Source: CAZKNF01 sp964554105 (GTDB taxonomy: Bacteria > Bacteroidota > Rhodothermia > Rhodothermales > VXPQ01). From it: a DNA stretch of 23,176 nt. A program made the position numbers and the translations under genes. The notes beneath the pieces were generated by a model that saw only the letters and a list, made by a program, of their open reading frames with translations, did not search any database and was not told the DNA's origin. The stretch covers positions 1 through 23,176 of the forward strand of contig CAZKNF010000054.1 of the NCBI GenBank assembly GCA_964554105.1, in the 5' to 3' direction. Below are positions 15,974-23,176 of the stretch, one piece after another (position 1 is the first letter of the stretch; each line of letters begins with the position of its first letter).

Positions 15974-16432
15974 TCAGGACGTGCCGGGCGCGCCATTCGA
16001 CGACTTTGCCGCATGTTCTCGGGCTGCTTCGATTCTCTTCTCTTTTTCGAACCGCTTTTTCTTCGCCAGCAGAATGCCCGTGATTAGCAACAGTATTGCC
16101 GTCACGACCAAAAATCCCCATGCCGGATGACCCAGCCACCACCCGATAAAGAGAGCAATCGTCACGAGCGCGAACATGCCGGCAATTGCACCTGCGGCGA
16201 AAGGCGCGACCTTTATAACGGACTCGTTGACTTTCGCCTGAATCTTATCCTGCAGCTCGACCTGAAAGAGCTTGAGTCTCAGTTCAAGCCAAGACGAAAA
16301 GTCACTGAAGAGTCCCTTAGTCTGCGAGCTTATGCGCTCGACTTTGTTCTGTCCACTCGGGAGGAGGCGCCTCGAAGGTGGCTCAACCTCCAGGCTCTCG
16401 TTTCCGTCCGGACGCTGCGGAAATTGCTCCAT
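15974..16432 (-). CDS. YqjE/phage-holin-3-like inner-membrane protein
   Basis: This 152-residue protein has a polar N-terminal segment, an amphipathic helix (WLELRLKLFQVELQDKIQ, about 48-65), and two membrane helices at about 75-99 and 104-123, then a Lys/Glu/Ala-rich cytoplasmic tail. This is the layout of the YqjE family, annotated in Pfam as a putative actinobacterial holin-X / phage holin-3 group; these are usually chromosomal membrane proteins and not true holins. No phage gene is nearby. It is first in a two-gene minus-strand unit with the YqjD-like protein. Family membership is likely; function is unknown. Confidence 0.75.
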   Translation of the reverse strand: MEQFPQRPDGNESLEVEPPSRRLLPSGQNKVERISSQTKGLFSDFSSWLELRLKLFQVELQDKIQAKVNESVIKVAPFAAGAIAGMFALVTIALFIGWWLGHPAWGFLVVTAILLLITGILLAKKKRFEKEKRIEAAREHAAKSSNGAPGTS

Positions 16433-16751
16433 TTGCCGTATCCTTAAACTATCGCAAGTGATCTGTGCGAGGTCGTAAAGTACTCCTCTGAGAGTCTATG
16501 TTTTGTGGCGAGACTTTTGCGAATACCCTGGTCTCCCGCCAAGGACATCTCGCCCCATAGGATTCTCGTCTCTTACCAAGAGAGGTCGGGACATGTGCGC
16601 CCATATGCGTCCTACGTATCGAACGGTACATTAATTTTACATGGCAGTCTACCTGCAGGTGTCGTACTTAACGGAGCAAACCGTGCCGCAGCAGGTCTCA
16701 CTTTGCCGCGTATGATTTCCTGATGACGTCCCGCCCAACAGATGTTACGTA
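16433..16751. other. Divergent intergenic region of 319 bases
   Basis: It separates the YqjE-like gene (minus) from the Nfu-domain gene (plus) and should carry both promoters. A short perfect hairpin TCTCTT-ACC-AAGAGA lies at 16569-16583, and an AT-rich patch (TTAATTTTA, near 16630-16638) lies about 115 bases before the Nfu start. No convincing promoter pair, small gene or structured RNA was recognised; the 72-codon plus frame at 16505-16723 looks fortuitous. Confidence 0.3.
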
Positions 16752-17036
16752 ATGCCGGATATACATATCGCCCCCACACCGAATCCTAATAGCCTCAAAT
16801 TTACCCTCGGAGAGGGTGTCTTCATTGAGTCAGGGATGGAATCCTTCAGCTCGCCTGTCGAAGCAGAGGACAACATGCTGGGAAGCCGTCTTTTTGCCCT
16901 TCCAGGCGTGGTGAACATATTCATTCTGCCGCAATTCCTAACAGTTACAAAACATCCGGCGGAGGATTGGGACGTCCTGATTCCCAAGATTGAATCAGCC
17001 ATTCGGGCATATGTGAAGGAAGGCGCGTCGGAGTAA
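16752..17036 (+). CDS. Stand-alone Nfu N-terminal-domain protein
   Basis: This 94-residue protein is almost entirely the Nfu/NifU N-terminal domain: it begins with IHIAPTPNPNSLKFTLGEGV (residues 4-23), has SPVEAEDNMLGSRLFALPGV, and FILPQFLTVTK near 57-67. In full Nfu proteins this domain precedes the CxxC iron-sulphur scaffold domain; here that domain is missing, and the protein contains no cysteine. It cannot therefore carry an Fe-S cluster on its own, and might act as a partner in cluster delivery. It is transcribed alone on the plus strand and converges on the LuxC-like gene with 7 bases between stops. Confidence 0.88.
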   Translation: MPDIHIAPTPNPNSLKFTLGEGVFIESGMESFSSPVEAEDNMLGSRLFALPGVVNIFILPQFLTVTKHPAEDWDVLIPKIESAIRAYVKEGASE

Positions 17037-17043
17037 GTAGGCA

Positions 17044-18102
17044 TTACGTCAGTTCTGCGAGGAAGGTGATCAGATCTCGATCATCGGGCCGCCAATCGAG
17101 CGGCGGCCGCTGTGCATTACCGGGCGTGATAATCGGCAGGTCTGTCTCGAGACGCCCATGCAGCTCCCCACGAGCGACGACGAGCTGGATGGCATTTCGC
17201 TGCTGTGACAACCAGCGGCGCACATCGTCAAGATTGTCGTACTCGGCCCATCGTACGTGGCCCGGCGGCTGGATCTCCGGGTCTCCTTTGCTCAACAGAA
17301 ATTCCAGGTGCTCGCCGTACGCGTGCGGCGCATTTACAGCCTGCAGAAATGCCTGCTGCATCTTGAGTCGCCCCGATGTGCCTGAATGCGGCGGAAAGAC
17401 CGCTCGAAACCGTGCGAACGAATCGAGCAGATCATCCGGCGGCACGTCGGTAGGCGCCCAAATCAGGGCCACGTTTCGGCAGCCGACGCCCTCATGGAGG
17501 AGTGTATCTTCGGCAAGTCCTTCAAGGTCGTCGGCGGATTCACCGCCGTCGATCACTGCAATGGAGAAGCGGTGTCCGCGAATGATGCGCCGATTCGGCG
17601 AAATGCCGTGCTTTTCGCAGGTCTCCACGACCCACGCAGCCGTTTCGTCTGAGCCAGTTGCCAGAACGGCCTCGGCGCGCTCGAATAGCCGTTCCGCATC
17701 AACGAAATCGACCGCCATTCCCGGCACTCGCTCCGAAACGCTCCCTGCAAACGCCGGCAGAAGTACCGGAGAACGGGACGAAAGGCTGCCCACATAGCGA
17801 TGACCGGACAAGATGACAGCCAGAAAATCCTGCAATCCGACCAGCGGCACATTACCGGCATTCAGTACACCGATGTCCAAATCAGCTGCGGCTGCTCGCT
17901 CGGGTGCCCATTCTTGCAAGGCTCTCTCGTCGACTAGCAGGCTCATCTGCTGATTGACGGCGAACGCTATCGCCTCTTCCGTAAATGTATTCTCGGCCAG
18001 AAGCGTCTCTTCGACCGCATGTGCACGAACGAGATACTCCGGATCCCTCCAGTTTCGAGCCGCATCGGCAATGGCGCCAATTATGATTTCCCGCTCAGGC
18101 AT
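17044..18102 (-). CDS. LuxC-like acyl-CoA (fatty acyl) reductase
   Basis: This 352-residue protein matches the LuxC-type acyl-CoA reductase family, NADPH-dependent enzymes that reduce activated fatty acids to aldehydes. Visible features are LNAGNVPLVGLQDFLAVILS (80-99), SLSSRSPVLLPAFA (106-119), LATGSDETAAWV (147-158), RIIRGHRFSIAVI (172-184), and GVGCRNVALIW (205-215), where Cys208 is the likely acyl-accepting nucleophile. It is shorter than Vibrio LuxC (about 480 residues), as is usual for Bacteroidota homologues. The start ATG lies 8 bases inside the end of the LuxE-like gene, so the two are coupled. LuxE-like proteins transfer an acyl group to the reductase, so a two-protein acyl reductase complex is expected. 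There is no luciferase gene, so light production is not implied. Confidence 0.87.
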   Translation of the reverse strand: MPEREIIIGAIADAARNWRDPEYLVRAHAVEETLLAENTFTEEAIAFAVNQQMSLLVDERALQEWAPERAAAADLDIGVLNAGNVPLVGLQDFLAVILSGHRYVGSLSSRSPVLLPAFAGSVSERVPGMAVDFVDAERLFERAEAVLATGSDETAAWVVETCEKHGISPNRRIIRGHRFSIAVIDGGESADDLEGLAEDTLLHEGVGCRNVALIWAPTDVPPDDLLDSFARFRAVFPPHSGTSGRLKMQQAFLQAVNAPHAYGEHLEFLLSKGDPEIQPPGHVRWAEYDNLDDVRRWLSQQRNAIQLVVARGELHGRLETDLPIITPGNAQRPPLDWRPDDRDLITFLAELT

Positions 18103-19144
18103 CCTCTAGCAGAAAGTTGCAGCCGCGGAGTTCGGCTCCAGACAGGCGCCCGAGGATGTCGAATCCTCCATTCCTTTCTACAGCGCGGTCACCTGTGAGC
18201 AGAAATGAGCAGGAATACACGTTCGCGAGGTCGATGACAGCGAGCGCACCGCTTTTCCCATAGGAGACTTCCCGGGTAGGAACGAGCGGATTGAGAACGG
18301 TGAAATGCATCCAGGGCGGAGGGAAAAACGTCGTTTCCCCGCGTGTGTAGCATTGGCTCATCATCTCGCACATTCCGTATTCACTACGAATCTGTGCCCG
18401 GTCGATCCCGAAGCCCTCCGCAAGTCGAGCGTGCAGCACCTCTCGCGACATCGTGCGCCGGTAGGTCTTCATACCGCCGGTTTCCACGACCAACGAGTCG
18501 CTGGGAAGCTTTTGGCGCTGTTGATCCAGAAAATCGATCAGACCGAATGCGGCCCCGAAGAGCAAAAGTCTCACGCCGCCATGTTTCGATCTCGCACAGG
18601 CGTCCTGGAGCAGCGATGTGTCGTTGAGAAAGAAGCCGCTGCCTTCTGCGCCGAATGTGGTGATCAGGTGATGCAGCATGTAGACAAGAGACGAGCGGTC
18701 GGCGTACTCTGGCAGATGTGCGACGATGATGAATGGACCATCTCCGAAGACCTCCCGAAAGTGGGTCCGCACGGCTCGTTCATAGATCGTACGATTGCGG
18801 ACGAAGTGGCGACTGGGCGTTCCTCGACCCGTCCCACTACTCTCGAACACGATTTCTGCTTCACTGGGCGGAAAAGTCGTAACCGGAGCATGCTTGAATG
18901 CCTCAACCGGCAGAAAGGGGGCCAGCGCGGCGGCATCAGTCGCCTGCCGGCGGTCACCTGCTTCCGCACCCGACGACGACCGGGCTGCCTGATGGGTCGC
19001 TGCCATTGCTGTTGCGCAATAACGGCTATACACGGCGCATTCGGACCGCTGAAACGCGAAAACCGCACCTACCATCTCGTCGAATCGGTCGGGGCGGTTT
19101 TCAGGAATATCGGCAAACTGCCGTGCTACATCGTCTACCGTCAC
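18095..19144 (-). CDS. LuxE-like acyl-protein synthetase
   Basis: This 349-residue adenylate-forming protein matches the LuxE acyl-protein synthetase family. Family features are FLPVEAFKH (77-85), the ATP/adenylate loop FESSGTGRGTPSRH (100-113), and, further on, VETGGMKTYRRTMSRE and the SEYGMCEMMSQCYTRG stretch with a Tyr/Gly motif typical of acyl-AMP-forming enzymes. LuxE activates a fatty acid and passes it to LuxC. The start is a GTG at 19142-19144, 9 bases after the redoxin stop, and its end overlaps the LuxC-like start. The gene order redoxin-LuxE-LuxC on one strand suggests co-transcription. The natural substrate in non-luminous bacteria is unknown. Confidence 0.85.
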   Translation of the reverse strand: MTVDDVARQFADIPENRPDRFDEMVGAVFAFQRSECAVYSRYCATAMAATHQAARSSSGAEAGDRRQATDAAALAPFLPVEAFKHAPVTTFPPSEAEIVFESSGTGRGTPSRHFVRNRTIYERAVRTHFREVFGDGPFIIVAHLPEYADRSSLVYMLHHLITTFGAEGSGFFLNDTSLLQDACARSKHGGVRLLLFGAAFGLIDFLDQQRQKLPSDSLVVETGGMKTYRRTMSREVLHARLAEGFGIDRAQIRSEYGMCEMMSQCYTRGETTFFPPPWMHFTVLNPLVPTREVSYGKSGALAVIDLANVYSCSFLLTGDRAVERNGGFDILGRLSGAELRGCNFLLEDA

Positions 19145-19153
19145 GCCGCCCGA

Positions 19154-19789
19154 TTAGTTCGTGTACTTGATCGTGCACCCGAAAGCTTTTGTCTGTGGCA
19201 CGGGGACGTTCGAGCCGGCAACGACTGCATCGAGTGCCTGTCTTAGATATTGATCGGTCACGTTGCCGGCATCGCCGGGGCTGTCGTCCACCGTTCCCAC
19301 ATAGACGAGCGAACCATTTCCGTCGAAAACGAAGACGTGGGGTGTCCGCTCGGCGCCGAAGGCCCGCGCAATATCCGATGACGGATCAGCGAGATAGGCG
19401 AGTGCGGAAGGATAGTTCGCACTGCTTGCGCGCTCCGCACTCGCGTCGGCCGACTCCTGCGGATATGCCGACGGATCATTAGAATTGATCAACACAAAAC
19501 CGATGCCCTGTCCGGAAAAAGCGTTCACGAGATCGAGCAGGCGGTCCTCGTACTTCTCCACCCACGGACACTGATTGCTCCAGAACACGACTACGGTGCC
19601 GGCAGACCCCTGCAGACTGCCCAGAGAAGCCTGACCCCCATCCACCCGATCCAGTTGGGTAGAGGCGGACGGAATCTCCGATCCGAGCGGGATCTCTTCC
19701 GTTGACTGAGCCGATGCGGGCAGTGTGATTACTGCTAGCAGAGCAACCGCCCCGATTAGCACGTGTGCTAATGTCGGTCGTGTCTTCAT
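19154..19789 (-). CDS. Secreted thioredoxin-fold redoxin
   Basis: This 211-residue protein has a signal peptide ending near ASAQST (residues 25-30) and a thioredoxin-like domain. The reactive site is the single-Cys motif WSNQCPWVEKY (Cys74), as in the AhpC/TSA-type redoxin subgroup that carries CPxV/CPW rather than CxxC. RTPHVFVFDGNGSLVYVG supplies the cis-Pro loop, and the tail ends with FGCTIKY (Cys205), a possible resolving Cys. It is probably periplasmic and could reduce peroxides or act in thiol exchange, but this is inferred from the fold. It is the first gene of the unit with LuxE and LuxC, 9 bases before the LuxE start. A 168-base gap separates it from the histidine kinase upstream. 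Confidence 0.82.
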   Translation of the reverse strand: MKTRPTLAHVLIGAVALLAVITLPASAQSTEEIPLGSEIPSASTQLDRVDGGQASLGSLQGSAGTVVVFWSNQCPWVEKYEDRLLDLVNAFSGQGIGFVLINSNDPSAYPQESADASAERASSANYPSALAYLADPSSDIARAFGAERTPHVFVFDGNGSLVYVGTVDDSPGDAGNVTDQYLRQALDAVVAGSNVPVPQTKAFGCTIKYTN

Positions 19790-19957
19790 AGTATTAACCT
19801 CAAAAAATTTGGCGATAATCGAGGCTGCGGGTCCCCGACTCCGGACGATGTCCAGGGGTGATCCGTGCCTATTCCCGGTGTGCCATCCGGTGGTGAGGCG
19901 TACTTCCGTCCTCGCGCACTGTTTCCGCCGCGGCCTGCCGATAGTGGAGGCGTCCGT

Positions 19958-21952
19958 TTAGACGACGGCCGTGTGCGCTGCGTCTCCGGAGTGCGTGCAA
20001 AGGACGTTAAGGAGCTCCAATTTTTGAAGTGGCTTCGCAACGCATCCGTCCCAACCCTGCCTGGTGAAATAGGCATTTCGGCCCGGAATTCGCTCATGGT
20101 CGATTACGATACATGGGACGGATTGGAAGGCAGGCATTTCACGAACGGCAGTTAGTAGCTGCTCTGACTCCATATCCGGCTGAAATCGCCCGTCCAACAG
20201 AACGACATCAAACTCCGACGATGACAGCTCGGCGAGTTCTTCTAGAGAATGGACGGATTCAAACTCGAAATAGTCATCCAGCATGTGCCCGATCATTCTG
20301 TGTGTTTCCCTCATCGAGTCGGCAACCAGGACGCGCGACTTCCATTCGCCGCGCCGCCGCAACTCGGGTTCTACGAGAGGCAGGCGGACGACGAAGGAGC
20401 TGCCGGACCCTTTCCGGGAGTGTACCCGAATTTCGCCATCCATCGTTTCGAGGATCTGTTTCGTGACGGCCAGCCCGAGTCCCACTCCCTCAAATGATCG
20501 CTCGAGGCCTGCCTCCTCCTGATTGAACGCCTCGAAGACGTCGTCCTTGGCATCCTCCTCGATGCCGACACCGCTGTCCATAACGCGGAGGTACGCATAT
20601 TCATAGCCCGCCGATACGTCGAGCAGAATTCCTCCTTCCGTCGTGAATTTGACGGAGTTATCTACAAGATTTCGCACGCATCGAAAAATGGCGCTTCGAT
20701 CGCAGCGGACGAGTATTTCAGGCTGTGCTACATTTACACGTAGGAAGAGTCCCCTCCGCTCGACTACGGACTGCATCGAGCGCATCACTTCCTGTACTTC
20801 GTCCGATAGGTTGACAATTTCGGATCGCATTTCGAAGCTCTCCGATTGGAGCCCGGCGAGGTCCAGCATTTCATTGAGCGTTTCAGCAAGCCGCCGGCCG
20901 TTGTCCTCGATGTTCACGAGGAAATCTCGAACTTCGCTGGAAACGTCAGCTTGCAGCATCTGTGCGGTCCCAATTATACCTGCGAGGGGCGTGCGGATTT
21001 CATGGCTGACATTCTGAAGGAGAGAGTCCTTCAGTCGTGTCGATTTACTCACTTCCTCCCTCGCAACGGCGAGTTCTGTTCGACAGCTTACGAGATCGGT
21101 TACGTCGACTCCGAAGCCGACCACCATCGACACTTCGCCGTCAGTATCCATGAACGGGCAGTATCGCCAGGCGAGCCGACGCTCTTCGCCGTCCACGACC
21201 AGATTCTCCTCGAAAAAGACCGTCTCTCTTCGGTCAATAGCCTCTACCCTGTGAGCGCGTCGTCGCAGCGCGAGCTCCAGGTGGAGGCCGGACTCATTAC
21301 AGTAATCGAAATCCGTCCGGCCGAGCAGCCATTGTCGTCTTCGCTCGTCCGCGATGAACGATGAGCTCAGATAATGATACCGACCGTCCGGCGAGAGAAT
21401 TGCTACCTCCAGAGGGGTATTCTTTATCAGGTAATCTAAAAATGACTCATACTGGTCGATCTGTCGGCGAACATCCGTAACGTCGTCGAACGTCCACATC
21501 AAGCGGTCGCCTGCTGAATCCTCCAGCATAGAGACGCGCCCGCGCAGGAGGATGTCTTCGTCTGATGCAGTCGGATGCACTTCCAGATCGGCCTCTCCCT
21601 CACTGTCGAGTTTCGCGAGCAGGGCATCCAAAGAAATCTTGTCGCTTGAATCGATCAGAGAGAGCAGGTGTTTGCTTCGCCGGATACGATGGGGGACACC
21701 GAAAGCGGATCTAGCCGACGCCGTGCACTCTAGAATGCGTCCTTCCATGTCGGTGACCACGGCAGAATTCCCCACCGCATCGAAGAGCGTCCGCCACCGC
21801 TTTTCATTTCGTTTCCATCGAGCCGACTTTCGCCAGACGACCAGGAAAAGCATTGCAAAGAATGAGGCGGCGGCCGCCAGAGCCAGAGAAAGAGGGGGGA
21901 GATCTGGCAAAACCGCCGCAAAGAGGGCGTAGACGTCGTCCACTTCGATCAT
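19958..21952 (-). CDS. Hybrid sensor histidine kinase with two PAS-like domains and a degenerate receiver
   Basis: This 664-residue protein has one membrane helix near the N-terminus (about 21-40). It then carries a PAS-like region (about 52-160), a second PAS/PAC-like region (about 168-288), a dimerisation/phosphoacceptor helix with H317 in NVSHEIRTPLAGI, and a HATPase domain: N box NLVDNSVKFT (428-437), G1 DSGVGI (459-464) and G2 GVGLGLA (489-495). A C-terminal receiver spans about 539-650, with D587 (LLDGRF) as possible phosphoacceptor and K640 (AKPL). However, the acidic pair is reduced to D545-S546 and the usual Thr/Ser is Asp618. It therefore may not signal by normal phosphotransfer. 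No cognate response regulator lies next to it. It senses an unknown signal at the membrane, or through the cytoplasmic PAS domains. Confidence 0.92.
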   Translation of the reverse strand: MIEVDDVYALFAAVLPDLPPLSLALAAAASFFAMLFLVVWRKSARWKRNEKRWRTLFDAVGNSAVVTDMEGRILECTASARSAFGVPHRIRRSKHLLSLIDSSDKISLDALLAKLDSEGEADLEVHPTASDEDILLRGRVSMLEDSAGDRLMWTFDDVTDVRRQIDQYESFLDYLIKNTPLEVAILSPDGRYHYLSSSFIADERRRQWLLGRTDFDYCNESGLHLELALRRRAHRVEAIDRRETVFFEENLVVDGEERRLAWRYCPFMDTDGEVSMVVGFGVDVTDLVSCRTELAVAREEVSKSTRLKDSLLQNVSHEIRTPLAGIIGTAQMLQADVSSEVRDFLVNIEDNGRRLAETLNEMLDLAGLQSESFEMRSEIVNLSDEVQEVMRSMQSVVERRGLFLRVNVAQPEILVRCDRSAIFRCVRNLVDNSVKFTTEGGILLDVSAGYEYAYLRVMDSGVGIEEDAKDDVFEAFNQEEAGLERSFEGVGLGLAVTKQILETMDGEIRVHSRKGSGSSFVVRLPLVEPELRRRGEWKSRVLVADSMRETHRMIGHMLDDYFEFESVHSLEELAELSSSEFDVVLLDGRFQPDMESEQLLTAVREMPAFQSVPCIVIDHERIPGRNAYFTRQGWDGCVAKPLQKLELLNVLCTHSGDAAHTAVV

Positions 21953-21957
21953 TGCGG

Positions 21958-22006
21958 TACCACGTTATAACGAGCCGACAAAGGACACCTGGAATCGTAC
22001 GTGGTA
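21958..22006. repeat. Inverted repeat upstream of the histidine kinase gene
   Basis: TACCACGT at 21958-21965 is repeated as ACGTGGTA at 21999-22006, spacer 33 bases. A perfect 10-base palindrome CGTTATAACG (21963-21972) overlaps the left arm. The region ends 5 bases before the kinase start codon. It may be an operator or promoter element; chance cannot be excluded. Confidence 0.35.
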
Positions 22007-22031
22007 TCGGCCGCATTTCGAACGGCTTAAA

Positions 22032-23176
22032 TTAACCAGTGATCGTAGGAAGTGCCTCGGTTCGCTGCACGATCCGCCTATTGAGTGCCACGAACAGGGT
22101 CAGCGCCAATCCCCACTGCACGAGACAGGTCATCACGCTGTAGGGTTCGACAGGATTGTACCACGTGTCGGGAGCATACACGGATGCAGACTGATACAGC
22201 CACCACACGAGCAGGATAATAGCCTGGAGCGGTACGGCATATTTGATGAGTCGCGTCCAGATCGCGCCGACATTCCAATCATGCTCTTCGGCGGCAATGG
22301 CTTCGCGGACAAACCTGTCTGGACCGTAACGGATTACGGCGGCCGCCACGAACGCACCGGAGATCATCAACGCGATGCCCCAGACGAAATCCTGATTGCC
22401 TAGAAATCCAAGATGCACGGCCGAGGGGATGCCGAGGATGAATCCGATCGTACCGACTGCAGCGATGGCGCGGGTGCGTCGAATGCCTGCGTCGATCAGT
22501 ACGCGTGTAGCCAGCTCGATCATCGAAATCAGCGAGCTGAATGCTGCGAACGCCAGGCCGAGGAAGAACAGGACCGCCAGTGGCCGGCCGAACTCCATCT
22601 TCGCGAAGAGCTGCGGCATCCAGATGAATGTCAGGCCGGTTGCTGCCGGGCCGCTTGACTGCATCACACCCAGTACGTCACCCCGCGACATCTCGGCACC
22701 GAGTACCGCAAAAACGGTCCCGAAGATCATGATTGCCGCGAGCAGTGAAACAATATTATTTCCAATGCCCGTTATGAAGGCGTTCTTGACAATCCCATGG
22801 CGTCGCTGCATGTAGGCGCCGTAGGTGAGGATCAGCCCCCACCCTGCTCCCGTGTCCCATGCGTTCTGTGTCAGGGCTTCCAGCCAGATGGACGGACGGG
22901 CGAGTAGATCGAGCTGCGGCGTAAATAAAAACGCCAGGCCCTCTCCAGCTCCCGGCAGTGTGACGGCGCGCACTACGGAGATCAGGACAATTGTGAACAG
23001 CGCCGGAATGAGGATTCTATTGACGCGCTCGATGGAGGACACGCCTTTCCAGACGGCCATAGCGCCGAACCCCATTGCAGCCGCATGAAAGACGATTGGG
23101 AGGCGGCCAACCTGAAAGCCGTCCCAGATCAGCGTCGCCGATTCGACCGTCGTGGGCAGCTCTTGCGTCACGGTGG
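22032..23176 (-). CDS. Sodium:neurotransmitter symporter (NSS/SNF) family transporter, N-terminal part outside window
   Basis: The frame runs through the window edge; an apparent GTG start at 23171 is only the first usable codon, so residues are counted from there (379 visible). Sequence features match the middle and C-terminal two thirds of NSS transporters, which import amino acids or related solutes with Na+: a TM5-like segment near 31-60 with KGVSSIERVNRILIP, a TLPGAGEGLAFLFTP loop, TM6-7 with LTYGAYM (115-121), and the TM8-like LAFAAFSSLISMIELATRVL (206-225), whose paired Ser (212-213) matches a Na+ site. TM1, with the usual GNxWRFPY signature, would lie upstream and was not seen. The TM6 unwound region reads NAWDTGAGWG in place of the usual FFSLSLG type, so the substrate pocket may differ. 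Its 3' end is complete, 79 bases from the kinase gene. Confidence 0.88.
   Translation of the reverse strand, partial: TVTQELPTTVESATLIWDGFQVGRLPIVFHAAAMGFGAMAVWKGVSSIERVNRILIPALFTIVLISVVRAVTLPGAGEGLAFLFTPQLDLLARPSIWLEALTQNAWDTGAGWGLILTYGAYMQRRHGIVKNAFITGIGNNIVSLLAAIMIFGTVFAVLGAEMSRGDVLGVMQSSGPAATGLTFIWMPQLFAKMEFGRPLAVLFFLGLAFAAFSSLISMIELATRVLIDAGIRRTRAIAAVGTIGFILGIPSAVHLGFLGNQDFVWGIALMISGAFVAAAVIRYGPDRFVREAIAAEEHDWNVGAIWTRLIKYAVPLQAIILLVWWLYQSASVYAPDTWYNPVEPYSVMTCLVQWGLALTLFVALNRRIVQRTEALPTITG

Noticed and set aside
15974..16432. Holin-like family name suggesting a prophage
   Set aside because: The YqjE/holin-3-like family is mostly chromosomal, and no phage structural, lysis or integrase gene is near.
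17066..17797. Plus-strand open frame of 243 codons
   Set aside because: Antisense to the LuxC-like gene; the translation is Ser/Arg/Thr-rich and shows no family motif.
17044..19144. Possible bioluminescence operon because of LuxC and LuxE homologues
   Set aside because: No luxA, luxB or flavin-reductase gene is present, and such pairs are found in non-luminous Bacteroidota.
18305..19246. Plus-strand open frame of 313 codons, long enough to look like a gene
   Set aside because: It is antisense to the LuxE-like gene, whose motifs are well conserved; the plus translation is rich in Arg, His and Cys with no recognised domain.

Overview
The window looks like a chromosomal segment from a Gram-negative bacterium of the Bacteroidota/Rhodothermota/Balneolota kind. 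The reasons are indirect: moderate-to-high GC with GC-rich third codon positions, few clear Shine-Dalgarno sequences, an outer-membrane barrel protein and a lipoprotein with a lipobox, a LuxE/LuxC pair without luciferase, and an HPr/Enzyme I pair with no sugar permease nearby. No rRNA or tRNA was seen, and nothing marks the genus, so this placement is inference. No insertion sequence, integrase, phage gene or CRISPR array was found.

Left part (1-5823). The window opens inside a large minus-strand gene that fuses a SAM-dependent methyltransferase to a D-Ala-D-Ala-ligase-like ATP-grasp protein; its 3' end lies outside. Divergent from it is a small ferritin-like protein. Next come a MerR-type regulator translationally coupled to a GntP-family organic-acid permease (minus), a divergent EamA/DMT exporter (plus), and the minus-strand CvpA-like and YqeY-like genes.

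Envelope cluster (5832-10838, minus). A 992-residue protein combines a gluzincin metallopeptidase domain, a TolB/PD40 beta-propeller and an Omp85 (BamA/TamA-like) barrel. It is followed 14 bases later by a BamB-like propeller lipoprotein, then by an overlapping PEGA-repeat protein. YqeY and CvpA continue in the same direction. This looks like a dedicated outer-membrane module with proteolytic capacity.

Housekeeping cluster (11064-14871, minus). Adenylate kinase, a polyprenyl diphosphate synthase, HPr and Enzyme I lie head to tail with gaps of 8-38 bases. HPr keeps both His15 and Ser46, so it could serve phosphotransfer and HPr-kinase regulation, but no EII permease is present here.

Right part (14872-23176). 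A 424-base stretch holds at most one doubtful small gene. A YqjD/YqjE-like membrane-protein pair follows (minus), then a stand-alone Nfu N-terminal-domain protein (plus). A three-gene minus-strand unit encodes a periplasmic redoxin, a LuxE-like acyl-protein synthetase and a LuxC-like acyl-CoA reductase. Upstream on the same strand is a hybrid histidine kinase whose receiver domain has lost key residues. The window ends inside a sodium:neurotransmitter-symporter-family gene that lacks its N-terminal part.

The most unusual items are the methyltransferase/ATP-grasp fusion at the left edge, the peptidase-propeller-Omp85 fusion with its BamB-like neighbour, and the redoxin-LuxE-LuxC unit.
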